DNA of 55,052 nucleotides, taken from Lachnospiraceae bacterium. Lineage in GTDB: Bacteria; Bacillota; Clostridia; Lachnospirales; Lachnospiraceae. The position numbers and the translations under genes are program-made. Every line of letters starts with the position of its first letter. The first letter of the stretch is position 1. The stretch spans positions 1 to 55,052 of the forward strand of contig CAAGFJ010000004.1 of the NCBI GenBank assembly GCA_900769115.1, in the 5' to 3' direction. The notes beneath the pieces were generated by a model, which was not told the origin of the DNA, ran no database searches, and saw only the letters and a list, made by a program, of their open reading frames with translations. Shown one piece after another: positions 1 through 6,077 of this stretch.

Positions 1-84
1 GAAAATTTTTATAAAAAAAAGTTGACAGTAAAAATTGCCTATGGTATATTATGGGAAAGGTTACAAAACTCTTCGCAAAACACA
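1..84. repeat. Left flanking direct repeat (attL candidate)
   Basis: These 84 bases are identical to 6421-6504 and diverge at the next base (C against G). The repeat may continue left of the window. It contains a full promoter (TTGACA at 22-27, TATATT at 45-50) and the perfect palindrome TTTTTATAAAAA at 6-17. In this copy the promoter points into the phage leader and coat module. Confidence 0.9.
22..50 (+). promoter_or_regulatory. Sigma-A-type promoter, phage-facing copy
   Basis: TTGACA at 22-27 and TATATT at 45-50 are separated by exactly 17 bases. Transcription would start near 57 and run into the structured leader and the first phage gene. The same promoter drives xerS in the other repeat, so the phage carries a copy of a host promoter. 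Confidence 0.75.
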
Positions 85-87
85 CCA

Positions 88-215
88 GAGTTTTCCGAAA
101 GGGAAACGGAGTGGAGTGGTAGTTGTCAGTGAGCGTATGGAATTATCCTTGTTGGATGAGCGAACATGAATGACAACTGTTAGGAAAACAATGGTTTTGC
201 GAATGAGTTTGTCCT
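88..215 (+). ncRNA. Structured phage leader (possible ori/packaging region)
   Basis: No plausible gene is seen between 85 and 308. Several inverted repeats are present: GTTTTCC/GGGAAAC closed by a GAAA loop (90-107), AGTTGTCA (121-128) pairing with TGACAACT (171-178), a nested ATCC/GGAT hairpin near 145-156, and GTTAGGA pairing with TCCTAAC (about 179-217) around an AAAAC/GGTTTT inner stem. Filamentous phages carry such hairpins in their intergenic region for strand origins and the packaging signal. Whether this is a DNA signal, an RNA or both is inference. Confidence 0.5.
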
Positions 216-220
216 AACGA

Positions 221-247
221 AGTAACCTTTAGGGGTTACTTTTTTTT
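221..247 (+). terminator. Intrinsic terminator of the phage leader
   Basis: AGTAACC (221-227) pairs with GGTTACT (234-240) and is followed by an uninterrupted T run (240-247). It lies between the repeat promoter and the first phage gene, so the promoter would make a short leader transcript with read-through into the gene behind it, or the hairpin attenuates expression. Confidence 0.75.
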
Positions 248-308
248 ATGCAAAATTTTTCAAATTAATAAGAAAGGTGCGGTCTGAGAACTGCAAAAGG
301 TGATTATT

Positions 309-614
309 ATGGTAGGAATGTTAAGTGGTAAGTTATTTGTAGTAGGAATTGAAGAGAATATTATCAGGGCAAAGAATCCAAATGAAAATGATACTGCGTG
401 GTATCGTTTAACTCTTGGTGATGGAGTGAAGCAATTCACTTGTACTTGTGGCACTAAGTGGAAAGTACAGGTTGCCCCGGATAAAGAAGTAGAATTCTTG
501 GTAGGCCAGTTACATCTGTTTGAAAAATATGATTGTACTTTTGATGTAGATATGTCTGCCGGGTATCCAAAACTTAAGCTTCGGACGTTCAAACCTGTTG
601 CGGTTGCTAAGTAG
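309..614 (+). CDS. Putative ssDNA-binding protein (gV position)
   Basis: A 101-residue soluble protein without membrane segment. The ATG at 309 was chosen over the in-frame GTG at 300 because AAAAGG (295-300) sits 8 bases before it. Size, lack of hydrophobic stretch, an alternating beta-type sequence and position just before the coat gene fit the single-strand-binding protein of filamentous phages (M13 pV, 87 aa), which coats progeny ssDNA before packaging. I see no diagnostic motif, so the function rests on position and size. It has a Cys pair, CTCGTKW, near residues 47-53. It is the first gene of the coat-side transcript. Confidence 0.6.
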   Translation: MVGMLSGKLFVVGIEENIIRAKNPNENDTAWYRLTLGDGVKQFTCTCGTKWKVQVAPDKEVEFLVGQLHLFEKYDCTFDVDMSAGYPKLKLRTFKPVAVAK

Positions 615-627
615 ATTATAGTGGGTG

Positions 628-648
628 CGTCACCTCTTCGGAGGTGGC
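628..648 (+). promoter_or_regulatory. UUCG-capped hairpin between ssb-like and coat genes
   Basis: CACCTC (631-636) pairs with GAGGTG (641-646) across a TTCG loop, extended by T-G and G-C pairs. No T run follows, so it is more likely an mRNA stability or processing hairpin before the highly expressed coat gene than a terminator. Confidence 0.5.
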
Positions 649-667
649 TCCCCCTCAAATAAAGATT

Positions 668-683
668 TTAATTTGCAAATTAA
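668..683. promoter_or_regulatory. 16-bp perfect palindrome upstream of coat gene
   Basis: TTAATTTGCAAATTAA is fully self-complementary and ends 32 bp before the coat start codon. It could be an operator for a dimeric regulator or a DNA-bending site. No phage repressor gene is recognisable, so the partner is unknown. Confidence 0.4.
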
Positions 684-715
684 TATAAAAGAATATTGGA
701 AAGGGGGTAATGTTT

Positions 716-892
716 ATGGTATTAGAAGCTAGTGCAGTATCTGTATCTTCTGCGGTTACGGATCTCTTATCTGTTGGTACTTCTTGCCTTACATGGATTA
801 TGCAGAATCCGTTATTAGCTTGCATTTTTGCAGGCGCATTGATTCCGGTTGCATTCCGTGTTGTTAAGGCTGCAAAACGAGCATCTAAGTAG
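716..892 (+). CDS. Major coat protein (pVIII-like)
   Basis: A 58-residue protein with the classic filamentous coat layout: an N-terminal region with E4 and D16, a hydrophobic helix over about residues 22-46, and a basic C-terminus RVVKAAKRASK that would face the DNA inside the virion. The ATG at 716 is preferred over 710 because AAGGGGG (701-707) is 8 bases before it. No cleavable signal peptide is visible, as in the coat protein of phage Pf3. A strong terminator follows at once, as after gene VIII in M13, fitting very high expression. Function inferred from size, topology and place. Confidence 0.85.
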   Translation: MVLEASAVSVSSAVTDLLSVGTSCLTWIMQNPLLACIFAGALIPVAFRVVKAAKRASK

Positions 893-903
893 GAGTGTGT
901 AGT

Positions 904-944
904 ATGGGAATCATCAATGGTTGTTAGGTGGTTCCCATTTTTTT
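904..944 (+). terminator. Intrinsic terminator after the coat gene
   Basis: ATGGGAATCATC (904-915) pairs with GGTGGTTCCCAT (927-938), 12 pairs with two T-G wobbles, followed by seven T (938-944). It sits directly behind the coat gene and overlaps the ribosome site region of the pIII-like gene, mirroring the VIII/III terminator of M13-type phages that keeps coat output high and adsorption protein low. Confidence 0.8.
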
Positions 945-961
945 GTAAAGGTGGTGATTTT

Positions 962-2380
962 TTGAAAAAAAACATGTTATTAATTTTCTATGTGGTGTGT
1001 TTGTGTTTTATTTCAGTATTTACTTCTAATGCAGAGGATGCGTTTGATCTTAATGATACAACATTAGGTTCTACTGAATATATGAATAACATTAGTAAGA
1101 CTGAAGCTGACCATGATGATATTAAACGTTATCGGACCGGAATGATAGGTGTTAAGTGTATTAATAAGAATACTGAAACTCCTATGTCTCTTATTTATAA
1201 ATTTTCTCCTAATAATTCAGATAACTGCTTTATGTATGTTGTCAAAGAAGGCAACTGCGATTATCGTGTATATGGGGTTGGTTCTGTACATTATGATACG
1301 GTTTTTATTAAAAATCCTGACACTGGTTCTTTAGAACGTTCAACAGGTTACAACGATTGGTCTTTGCAGAAATATAATGGCGGTAACGGTAAAGGGCTTT
1401 CGATATCATATCCTTGGAATGAAGCTTCTTTTACTTTTTTTACTAATTTACCTATATTCGATAAGAATAATGTTGATGCTATAAGGTCATATGAGGAAAC
1501 TGGAGATATTCGTGGCGCAGAAAATGAATACGACATATCACAACCAGATCAGGATGATTCTGTAGAGTTGCCGAAGAATGTCCGAACGTATGGAAATGTA
1601 TTTGAAACGGCATTGAGACAAGCTTCATTGCAAGGGAGACAGGTTAAATATAATGCGATGACTGTGCGGTGGGATCCTCCGGAAGATGTGGAAAGTTATT
1701 CTTATGACGTGAAAATACAATGTACTTATTCAATAACCAGTAATTCAAATTTAAGTGCTACGGGTCGAATACCAGATCTTACTAAAAGTGAGACAACGTC
1801 AGCGGTAATGATAGTTACTGATTATCCATATGCGAATCGCGGAATATATGATTTAACTACGGGAAAAGAGATTGCACGTGGGGAGAATCAACCGGAGGAC
1901 TGTGTTATTAATGAAGAATCATTGAAGAAATTAACTTATTCTTGCGACTTTGAAAATGTGTTTCCTACTAAGTTGAAAATATGGATTCGTAATAGAAAAG
2001 GTAACAAGTGTAGTAATTGGGTGGCTGTTACATCTAATGCATCTCAGGTAGCCGGATCTGATAGTAAAGCTAGTGTTGAGGATGATAATGGAAATAAGAT
2101 TGATAATGATACTTATAATGATACACCTATAGATAATTCAGATAAGCATACATATTATGATACGGATCCAGATACTTCTAGTACGGAATCTCCTAAATTT
2201 AGTTTAAAAGAATTCTATTCTTACCTTAAGAGTGGGTTTGGTCTTTTGGGTAATAATGGATTGATTGCATTTTTTGCTAAGTCGTTTTCTTTTATTCCTT
2301 CTGATATTTGGTTATTGATCACTGGAGGCGTTGCTGTAATGATTATTGTAGGCATTGTTAACTTTGCATTAAAGAGGTAG
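962..2380 (+). CDS. pIII-like minor coat / adsorption protein
   Basis: A 472-residue secreted, membrane-anchored protein. The TTG at 962 is the likely start: AGGTGGTG lies just before it and the product opens with a signal peptide (MKKNMLLIFYVVCLCFISVF, cleavage near the Ala of SNAED). The middle is a polar ectodomain with several cysteines and a stretch around WDPPEDVESYSYDVKIQ that reads like a fibronectin-III strand pattern. A Ser/Asp/Thr-rich linker (about residues 375-420) precedes a C-terminal helix ending NFALKR. M13 pIII shares this layout: secreted N-terminal receptor-binding part, linker, C-terminal anchor that caps the particle. Its place between coat and Zot-like genes agrees. The receptor is unknown. 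Confidence 0.75.
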   Translation: MKKNMLLIFYVVCLCFISVFTSNAEDAFDLNDTTLGSTEYMNNISKTEADHDDIKRYRTGMIGVKCINKNTETPMSLIYKFSPNNSDNCFMYVVKEGNCDYRVYGVGSVHYDTVFIKNPDTGSLERSTGYNDWSLQKYNGGNGKGLSISYPWNEASFTFFTNLPIFDKNNVDAIRSYEETGDIRGAENEYDISQPDQDDSVELPKNVRTYGNVFETALRQASLQGRQVKYNAMTVRWDPPEDVESYSYDVKIQCTYSITSNSNLSATGRIPDLTKSETTSAVMIVTDYPYANRGIYDLTTGKEIARGENQPEDCVINEESLKKLTYSCDFENVFPTKLKIWIRNRKGNKCSNWVAVTSNASQVAGSDSKASVEDDNGNKIDNDTYNDTPIDNSDKHTYYDTDPDTSSTESPKFSLKEFYSYLKSGFGLLGNNGLIAFFAKSFSFIPSDIWLLITGGVAVMIIVGIVNFALKR

Positions 2381-2385
2381 TTTTT

Positions 2386-2529
2386 ATGGAAGCAATATTC
2401 AAGGTATTTGATTTTTTGATGTATAAGTTTTCCTTGTTTGGATTTACTATATCATTTTTTGATGTAATGGTGTTTGGGGTATTGGCATCATTAGCCGGGT
2501 ATTTTATTGGGTCTTTCTTTAGGAGGTGA
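2386..2529 (+). CDS. Small membrane protein (virion minor-coat candidate 1)
   Basis: 47 residues, begins MEAIFKVFDFLMYKFSLFGF and ends FFRR, with one long hydrophobic helix and a basic tail. AAAGAGG lies before its ATG and its stop codon overlaps the ribosome site of the next gene (AGGAGGTGA). Inovirus end-cap proteins (pVI, pVII, pIX) are short membrane proteins at this map position. Which of them it matches cannot be told from sequence. Confidence 0.65.
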   Translation: MEAIFKVFDFLMYKFSLFGFTISFFDVMVFGVLASLAGYFIGSFFRR

Positions 2530-2534
2530 TTTCT

Positions 2535-2705
2535 ATGCATATTCAATTTATTCAGGAGGTAGGAACGGATGTATCATGGAATGTATTCTCTGCCTGGTGT
2601 TGGAACTTGGCATTAGTATATTTTGGATGGGATATTATAAAGTGGTTTGATGTGAAATGTGAGAAGATTTTTAGGAGGTTGAAGAGTAATGAACGTGGAT
2701 TTTAA
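2535..2705 (+). CDS. Small membrane protein (virion minor-coat candidate 2)
   Basis: 56 residues with five tryptophans, a central hydrophobic part around WCWNLALVYFGWDIIKW and a basic C-terminal tail (KIFRRLKSNERGF). AGGAGG at 2521-2526 precedes the ATG. It overlaps the next gene by 17 bases, a sign of translational coupling. Likely a virion cap or assembly protein by position; no family recognised. Confidence 0.6.
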   Translation: MHIQFIQEVGTDVSWNVFSAWCWNLALVYFGWDIIKWFDVKCEKIFRRLKSNERGF

Positions 2706-2808
2706 TTTGATTTTTTCATATTTAGAGTTATATGCAGTTATATTATTTATTATATTGGCACTATGTATATACGATACTTGGAATAATTGGAAAAATGGGA
2801 ATCGGTGA
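2689..2808 (+). CDS. Small membrane protein (virion minor-coat candidate 3)
   Basis: 39 residues: an acidic start (MNVDFNLIF), a hydrophobic helix (YAVILFIILALCIY) and a polar Asn/Trp-rich tail (DTWNNWKNGNR). AGGAGG at 2672-2677 is 11 bases before the ATG. Size and topology match pVII/pIX-type cap proteins of about 32-33 residues. Too short for homology judgement. Confidence 0.55.
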   Translation: MNVDFNLIFSYLELYAVILFIILALCIYDTWNNWKNGNR

Positions 2809-2842
2809 GTGTGCTGCCATTTGCGGGAGCTTGGCAGCACAC
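2809..2842 (+). promoter_or_regulatory. 11-bp perfect hairpin between cap and Zot-like genes
   Basis: GTGTGCTGCCA (2809-2819) pairs perfectly with TGGCAGCACAC (2832-2842) around a 12-base loop. There is no T run, so factor-independent termination is doubtful. It could slow transcription into the Zot-like gene, protect mRNA, or act on ssDNA as a packaging hairpin. Confidence 0.5.
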
Positions 2843-2871
2843 CACCATATCATAGAAAAGGAGATGAGCGA

Positions 2872-3012
2872 ATGGATAGCTTAGTAGCGTTATTGTATGG
2901 AGATGGTGATTTCTTAATGGTTATATGCCGGATCTGTGTATTTGTCTTTTCTTTACAGTTTATAACAGGCATTGCATATGTTCTTCGCGGAGGTGTTAAT
3001 GGATGTTCTTAA
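2872..3012 (+). CDS. Small membrane protein upstream of Zot-like gene
   Basis: 46 residues with a single hydrophobic helix (FLMVICRICVFVFSLQFITG) and ending GGVNGCS. AAGGAGATG at 2858-2866 gives a good ribosome site. Its end overlaps the Zot-like start by 10 bases, so the two are probably translated together. This is the place of gene VI in M13, but it is much shorter than pVI (112 aa). Confidence 0.6.
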   Translation: MDSLVALLYGDGDFLMVICRICVFVFSLQFITGIAYVLRGGVNGCS

Positions 3013-3905
3013 ATTTTATAATTCGTCACATATTGGTAATTGTGGTAGTGTTGTTTGTATTCATATGTTGTCCAGTAATTCCATTTTTGATCACTAAAAT
3101 ACATTATGTGATCATGTATGGAATTATGGATATATACCGATTTTTCAGATATAAGAAATATAATGAATGTCGGGATTATGGAAAGGTGATAACGATATGT
3201 GCTTCAGGTACAAAGGTTTTTGGCTCTGGAAAGACGCTTTCAGGGGTGCATGCTTTGCGATATGTCTATGAGAAGTATGATGGTTTGGATGTGTGGAATC
3301 CAACGGAGAAAAGGTTTGTTGTGCAGCATATACATATAATCTCAAATGTGGAATTAACGGATATTCCTTTTACATTTTTTGAAAATGAACAACAGCTGAT
3401 AGAAGTGGAACAGCCGGAAATGGATGTGACTATATTCTTTCTGGATGAAGCAAGTTCTATATGGAATAGTCGTAACTTCAAAGATAACATATCGACAGAT
3501 TTGTTGACTTCCTTGTTACAGTGCAGAAAAAACAAGATTGCATTGTTTACGACTTCGCAAAGATTTATATTCCAGGATAAATTGATTCGGCAGATCACCT
3601 CGGAAGTATGGGAAGCTTATAAGGTATGGCGAATAGTTAGACTGCAGACGTTTGATGCTTATGACATGGAGAACTGTACTAATCTGCAGTTGTTGAAAGC
3701 TATAGCAACTTCCTTTTGGTTCGTGAAAGATTCAGATTATGAAGCTTATGATACGTCGGCTATTGTAGAAAGACTTAAGAAGAAGAATGAAAATCATGAG
3801 ATGTTAACTGGAAGAGAAGTTCTTGAAGCGCAAGGAGTAAGCGAAAGATGTGTAGAAATGGTGGGAAGATTGTCACGTAAAGGTCGCCAGCGTTTGAAAG
3901 GTTAG
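3003..3905 (+). CDS. Zot-like (pI-type) assembly ATPase
   Basis: 300 residues. A P-loop (VFGSGKT, 72-78) and a Walker B strand (VTIFFLDEA, 142-150) followed by an arginine/threonine-rich sensor-like segment (CRKNKIALFTTSQR) identify the Zot/pI ATPase family, which drives extrusion of the phage through the membrane. Two hydrophobic segments lie at the N-terminus (about 5-40), before the ATPase domain, whereas M13 pI has a single anchor after it. GGAGGTG seven bases upstream supports the ATG at 3003. Without a secretin partner in the element, the machine would only need to cross one membrane and the wall. Confidence 0.85.
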   Translation: MFLNFIIRHILVIVVVLFVFICCPVIPFLITKIHYVIMYGIMDIYRFFRYKKYNECRDYGKVITICASGTKVFGSGKTLSGVHALRYVYEKYDGLDVWNPTEKRFVVQHIHIISNVELTDIPFTFFENEQQLIEVEQPEMDVTIFFLDEASSIWNSRNFKDNISTDLLTSLLQCRKNKIALFTTSQRFIFQDKLIRQITSEVWEAYKVWRIVRLQTFDAYDMENCTNLQLLKAIATSFWFVKDSDYEAYDTSAIVERLKKKNENHEMLTGREVLEAQGVSERCVEMVGRLSRKGRQRLKG

Positions 3906-4135
3906 CCAATCACGTATATTTTGCATGTAGTATTCCCTTTTAACTATGGATTGCCTAGCGTCTAGGCTGGCATTAAGCACTTAGCGAAGAATGAGCTTAG
4001 TGCGTCTGCCTGGTACGCCCGTGGGTGGATTGTAACGTAGTGAGGGGGTGTATGTGTTTGGCAACTTATCGGGGTTTGCCTTACTTGACTATAGGGTCAC
4101 TTTTTACCCATCTTCTAAAAATGAGGGGTGATCTG
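3906..4135 (+). other. Putative plus-strand origin / intergenic hairpin region
   Basis: This gene-free stretch between the Zot-like and Rep genes contains a perfect 6-bp hairpin GCCTAG/CTAGGC with loop CGT (3953-3967), a 9-bp stem with one T-T mismatch (GCACTTAGC/GCTTAGTGC, 3977-4003) and a GGCAA/TTGCC pair near 4060-4080. Rolling-circle origins are normally next to the rep gene and nicked in or near such hairpins. The nick site is not identifiable without related elements. The leader at 88-215 is the rival candidate. Confidence 0.45.
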
Positions 4136-5128
4136 TTGCAATATAATCTAAAAATAAAAGAATATGCTAATGATATAGCATTGAATTTTTATGAAAGAAA
4201 AATAACGAGAAATGGAGATGAAATAAACAATGATAAAAGGATTAATAAGAATCATAAACAACATTCTAGGGATTATATATCGGACACTTGGCATAATCCA
4301 AAGACTGGTAAGGATGAGATAGTGCCTGAGGGCTTTCTTGTGAAATATGATCCTTTTGAACAATGTGAATATTTATTTCCAGAAGATCGTTTTTTGACAG
4401 AAGCAAGATTTTATTCTATGAATTATGAGGATTTACTACCTATAGTTCAAAAAGCGTTGGAGGAAGAAAATACAAAAAAACAATTCTCATATTCAATGAG
4501 AAATCTTAGGAGAACAAGGCAGAATGTATATGCCATTGCGAGAGGTTCAAGATGGGAATTATTCGTTACATTGACTATAGCGAATGATGAATTGCGGAAT
4601 GATCTTGATAAAGCTAAGAAATATGTGTCTAAGTATATCAATCATTTAAAAGATCGGGCATGTCCTGACTTAAAGTATTTATTAGTCTATGAGCGACATC
4701 CTACGAGTGGAGCATGGCATATTCACGGTTTATTTAAGGGGATTCATGGATTGAAGTTAAAACGTGCCATCAATCCACATTTTGGAAAGCCTATAGTTAA
4801 GAATGAAATGCAAGTTTATAATATGCCGCATTTTGATAAGTTGGGTTTTTCAACTGCTACATATGTGCAATCGAACGAAAGAGTGACGCAATATATACTT
4901 AAGTATATCACTAAGGAAATGGCGAATGAATTTCCAGGAAAGCGATCTTATTTGTGTAGTAAGGGATTACCCCGTGGAACGGAAGTTTTGTTTGATATTG
5001 AGAAAGAAGAGGACATCCCGGAAGTCTTGGAAAAAGTGTTCGGATATATTCCAGAAATGACACATGGTAAGGTTGTGAGAAATATATATACGGATTCAGA
5101 CGTGAAATATATGCAGTATAGAAAGTGA
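4136..5128 (+). CDS. HUH rolling-circle replication initiator (Rep)
   Basis: 330 residues from the TTG at 4136, chosen because AGGGGTG (4124-4130) stands just before it; upstream in-frame codons lack good spacing. Three Rep motifs are visible in order: a hydrophobic strand WELFVTLTI (140-148), the metal-binding HUH triad HIH (195-197, in GAWHIHGLFKG) and the tyrosine motif QYILKYITKE with Y253 and Y257 and the usual lysine. Such proteins nick the replicative form and join the displaced circle, the job of M13 pII. The product is cytoplasmic, and it is the first gene after the putative origin. Confidence 0.85.
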   Translation: MQYNLKIKEYANDIALNFYERKITRNGDEINNDKRINKNHKQHSRDYISDTWHNPKTGKDEIVPEGFLVKYDPFEQCEYLFPEDRFLTEARFYSMNYEDLLPIVQKALEEENTKKQFSYSMRNLRRTRQNVYAIARGSRWELFVTLTIANDELRNDLDKAKKYVSKYINHLKDRACPDLKYLLVYERHPTSGAWHIHGLFKGIHGLKLKRAINPHFGKPIVKNEMQVYNMPHFDKLGFSTATYVQSNERVTQYILKYITKEMANEFPGKRSYLCSKGLPRGTEVLFDIEKEEDIPEVLEKVFGYIPEMTHGKVVRNIYTDSDVKYMQYRK

Positions 5129-5135
5129 GATATTG

Positions 5136-5282
5136 ATGTGTTTTTTAGTTGAATGCTTAATGTGTTTAGCATTATGTTTTGAATTTTTTGCAATTTGTGA
5201 TTCAAGCATTTGTTTTGCGATAGTTGCGTTAGTTTTAGATTTACTCGGTTTATTGTTTTTAATTATAAAGTTTGGAAAGTGA
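5136..5282 (+). CDS. Small cysteine-rich membrane protein
   Basis: 48 residues beginning MCFLVECLMCLALCFEFF, with six cysteines and two closely spaced hydrophobic stretches ending IIKFGK. GTGAGA near 5125-5130 is a weak ribosome site. Its stop lies next to the ribosome site of the following gene. Function unknown. It could be a spurious ORF in AT-rich DNA, but tight packing favours a gene. Confidence 0.4.
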   Translation: MCFLVECLMCLALCFEFFAICDSSICFAIVALVLDLLGLLFLIIKFGK

Positions 5283-5293
5283 GGTTTTGTATT

Positions 5294-5491
5294 ATGGAAG
5301 AAAAAAGATTGTCTCGGATTCGGAAAAAAAATCTTTATGATTTATGTATTGGTAGTCTTAATCGTATATGCATTACGGATGATAAAGAGGAAGTGTTGGA
5401 TATGATCGCTTCATTAAATCATAATGTTTCACTTTTAGGGAAAGATACTTTTTTGAGAATAGATTCTGAGAATAAAGGAGAATTATTGTGA
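5294..5491 (+). CDS. Small charged phage protein, unknown
   Basis: 65 residues from the ATG at 5294 (GTGAGG about 9 bases before it). A strongly basic start (MEEKRLSRIRKKN) is followed by an acidic, helix-forming middle (DDKEEVLDMIASLN). No membrane segment and no helix-turn-helix I can recognise. It overlaps the next gene by 4 bases (GTGA). It could be a replication or copy-control factor given its place behind rep; this is only inference. Confidence 0.55.
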   Translation: MEEKRLSRIRKKNLYDLCIGSLNRICITDDKEEVLDMIASLNHNVSLLGKDTFLRIDSENKGELL

Positions 5492-5778
5492 GTGAATTGG
5501 ATTTATTAAAACTTATTATTTTTTTATTGATTATATTTTTTGCTGCTATTATGACTACATTAATTGTTTATTATGATTCTTTGGCTGGTCAGTTGAATAT
5601 TGTTAGAAAGGGGTATATTTATATGAAATTAAGTGATATTGAGATAACTGGGTGGAAGCGTGCGTATGTAATGACTTCATGTCATACATATAATTTCAAG
5701 GAAGCTAAGAAAAAATATCCGGATTTGATTATTAGAAAAATTAATGTAGTAGACGGAGCTATATATTTTCAAGAATAA
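5488..5778 (+). CDS. Membrane-anchored small phage protein
   Basis: 96 residues with a GTG start at 5488 and AAAGGAG about 8 bases before it. One N-terminal helix (LIIFLLIIFFAAIMTTLIVYY, about 9-29), then a soluble part of about 65 residues with a mixed alpha/beta pattern and the sequence CHTYNFKEAKKKYPD. No family recognised. The four-base overlap with its upstream neighbour indicates one operon. Confidence 0.55.
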   Translation: MSELDLLKLIIFLLIIFFAAIMTTLIVYYDSLAGQLNIVRKGYIYMKLSDIEITGWKRAYVMTSCHTYNFKEAKKKYPDLIIRKINVVDGAIYFQE

Positions 5779-5790
5779 GGGGGAATATAG

Positions 5791-6039
5791 GTGAAGATCC
5801 TTTTTTTAGTTGTGATTATAATATTATTAATAATTTGTTTGGTGTTACATTTTAGCGTGATTGCAGATCTGAAAGCGATAACAGAAGATATGAATACTTG
5901 TTATGATCAATTTTCAGATCATATGGAAGTCTTAGCAGAGACACTACAAGTGTATCATGAATTGTTAGATGGTTATCAGATACCTATGATTCAGTTGCCA
6001 GAAAAGAAAAAAGAGACTGATCAATATGGAGATTGGTAA
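5791..6039 (+). CDS. Membrane-anchored small coiled-coil phage protein
   Basis: 82 residues with a GTG start at 5791 and AAGGGGGAA upstream. An N-terminal helix (about 3-27) is followed by a heptad-like acidic segment (residues 30-60) and a charged tail KKKETDQYGDW. Last plus-strand gene of the element, ended by a terminator. Function unknown. Confidence 0.55.
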   Translation: MKILFLVVIIILLIICLVLHFSVIADLKAITEDMNTCYDQFSDHMEVLAETLQVYHELLDGYQIPMIQLPEKKKETDQYGDW

Positions 6040-6042
6040 AAG

Positions 6043-6069
6043 AAAAGGCGGTTTTAGTCCGCCTTTTTT
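6043..6069. terminator. Bidirectional terminator at the end of the phage operon
   Basis: AAAAGGCGG (6043-6051) pairs with CCGCCTTTT, followed by further T residues. A-rich on one side and T-rich on the other, it can end transcription from both sides, between the plus-strand operon and the minus-strand gene at 6078-6344. Confidence 0.85.
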
Positions 6070-6077
6070 GTTGGTTA

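Noticed and set aside
121..215. Riboswitch in the phage leader
   Set aside because: Hairpins are clear but I recognise no known riboswitch core; a phage DNA signal or unknown RNA is the safer reading.
668..720. Separate promoter for the coat gene
   Set aside because: TATAAA at 684 lacks any -35 box at proper distance; read-through from upstream explains expression equally well.
260..975. Minus-strand ORFs in the phage coat region
   Set aside because: No initiation signals, and they oppose well-supported plus-strand genes.
4025..4135. Longer Rep starting at 4025 or 4052
   Set aside because: The extension crosses the hairpin region, has no correctly spaced ribosome site and reads as low-quality protein; TTG at 4136 has AGGGGTG before it.
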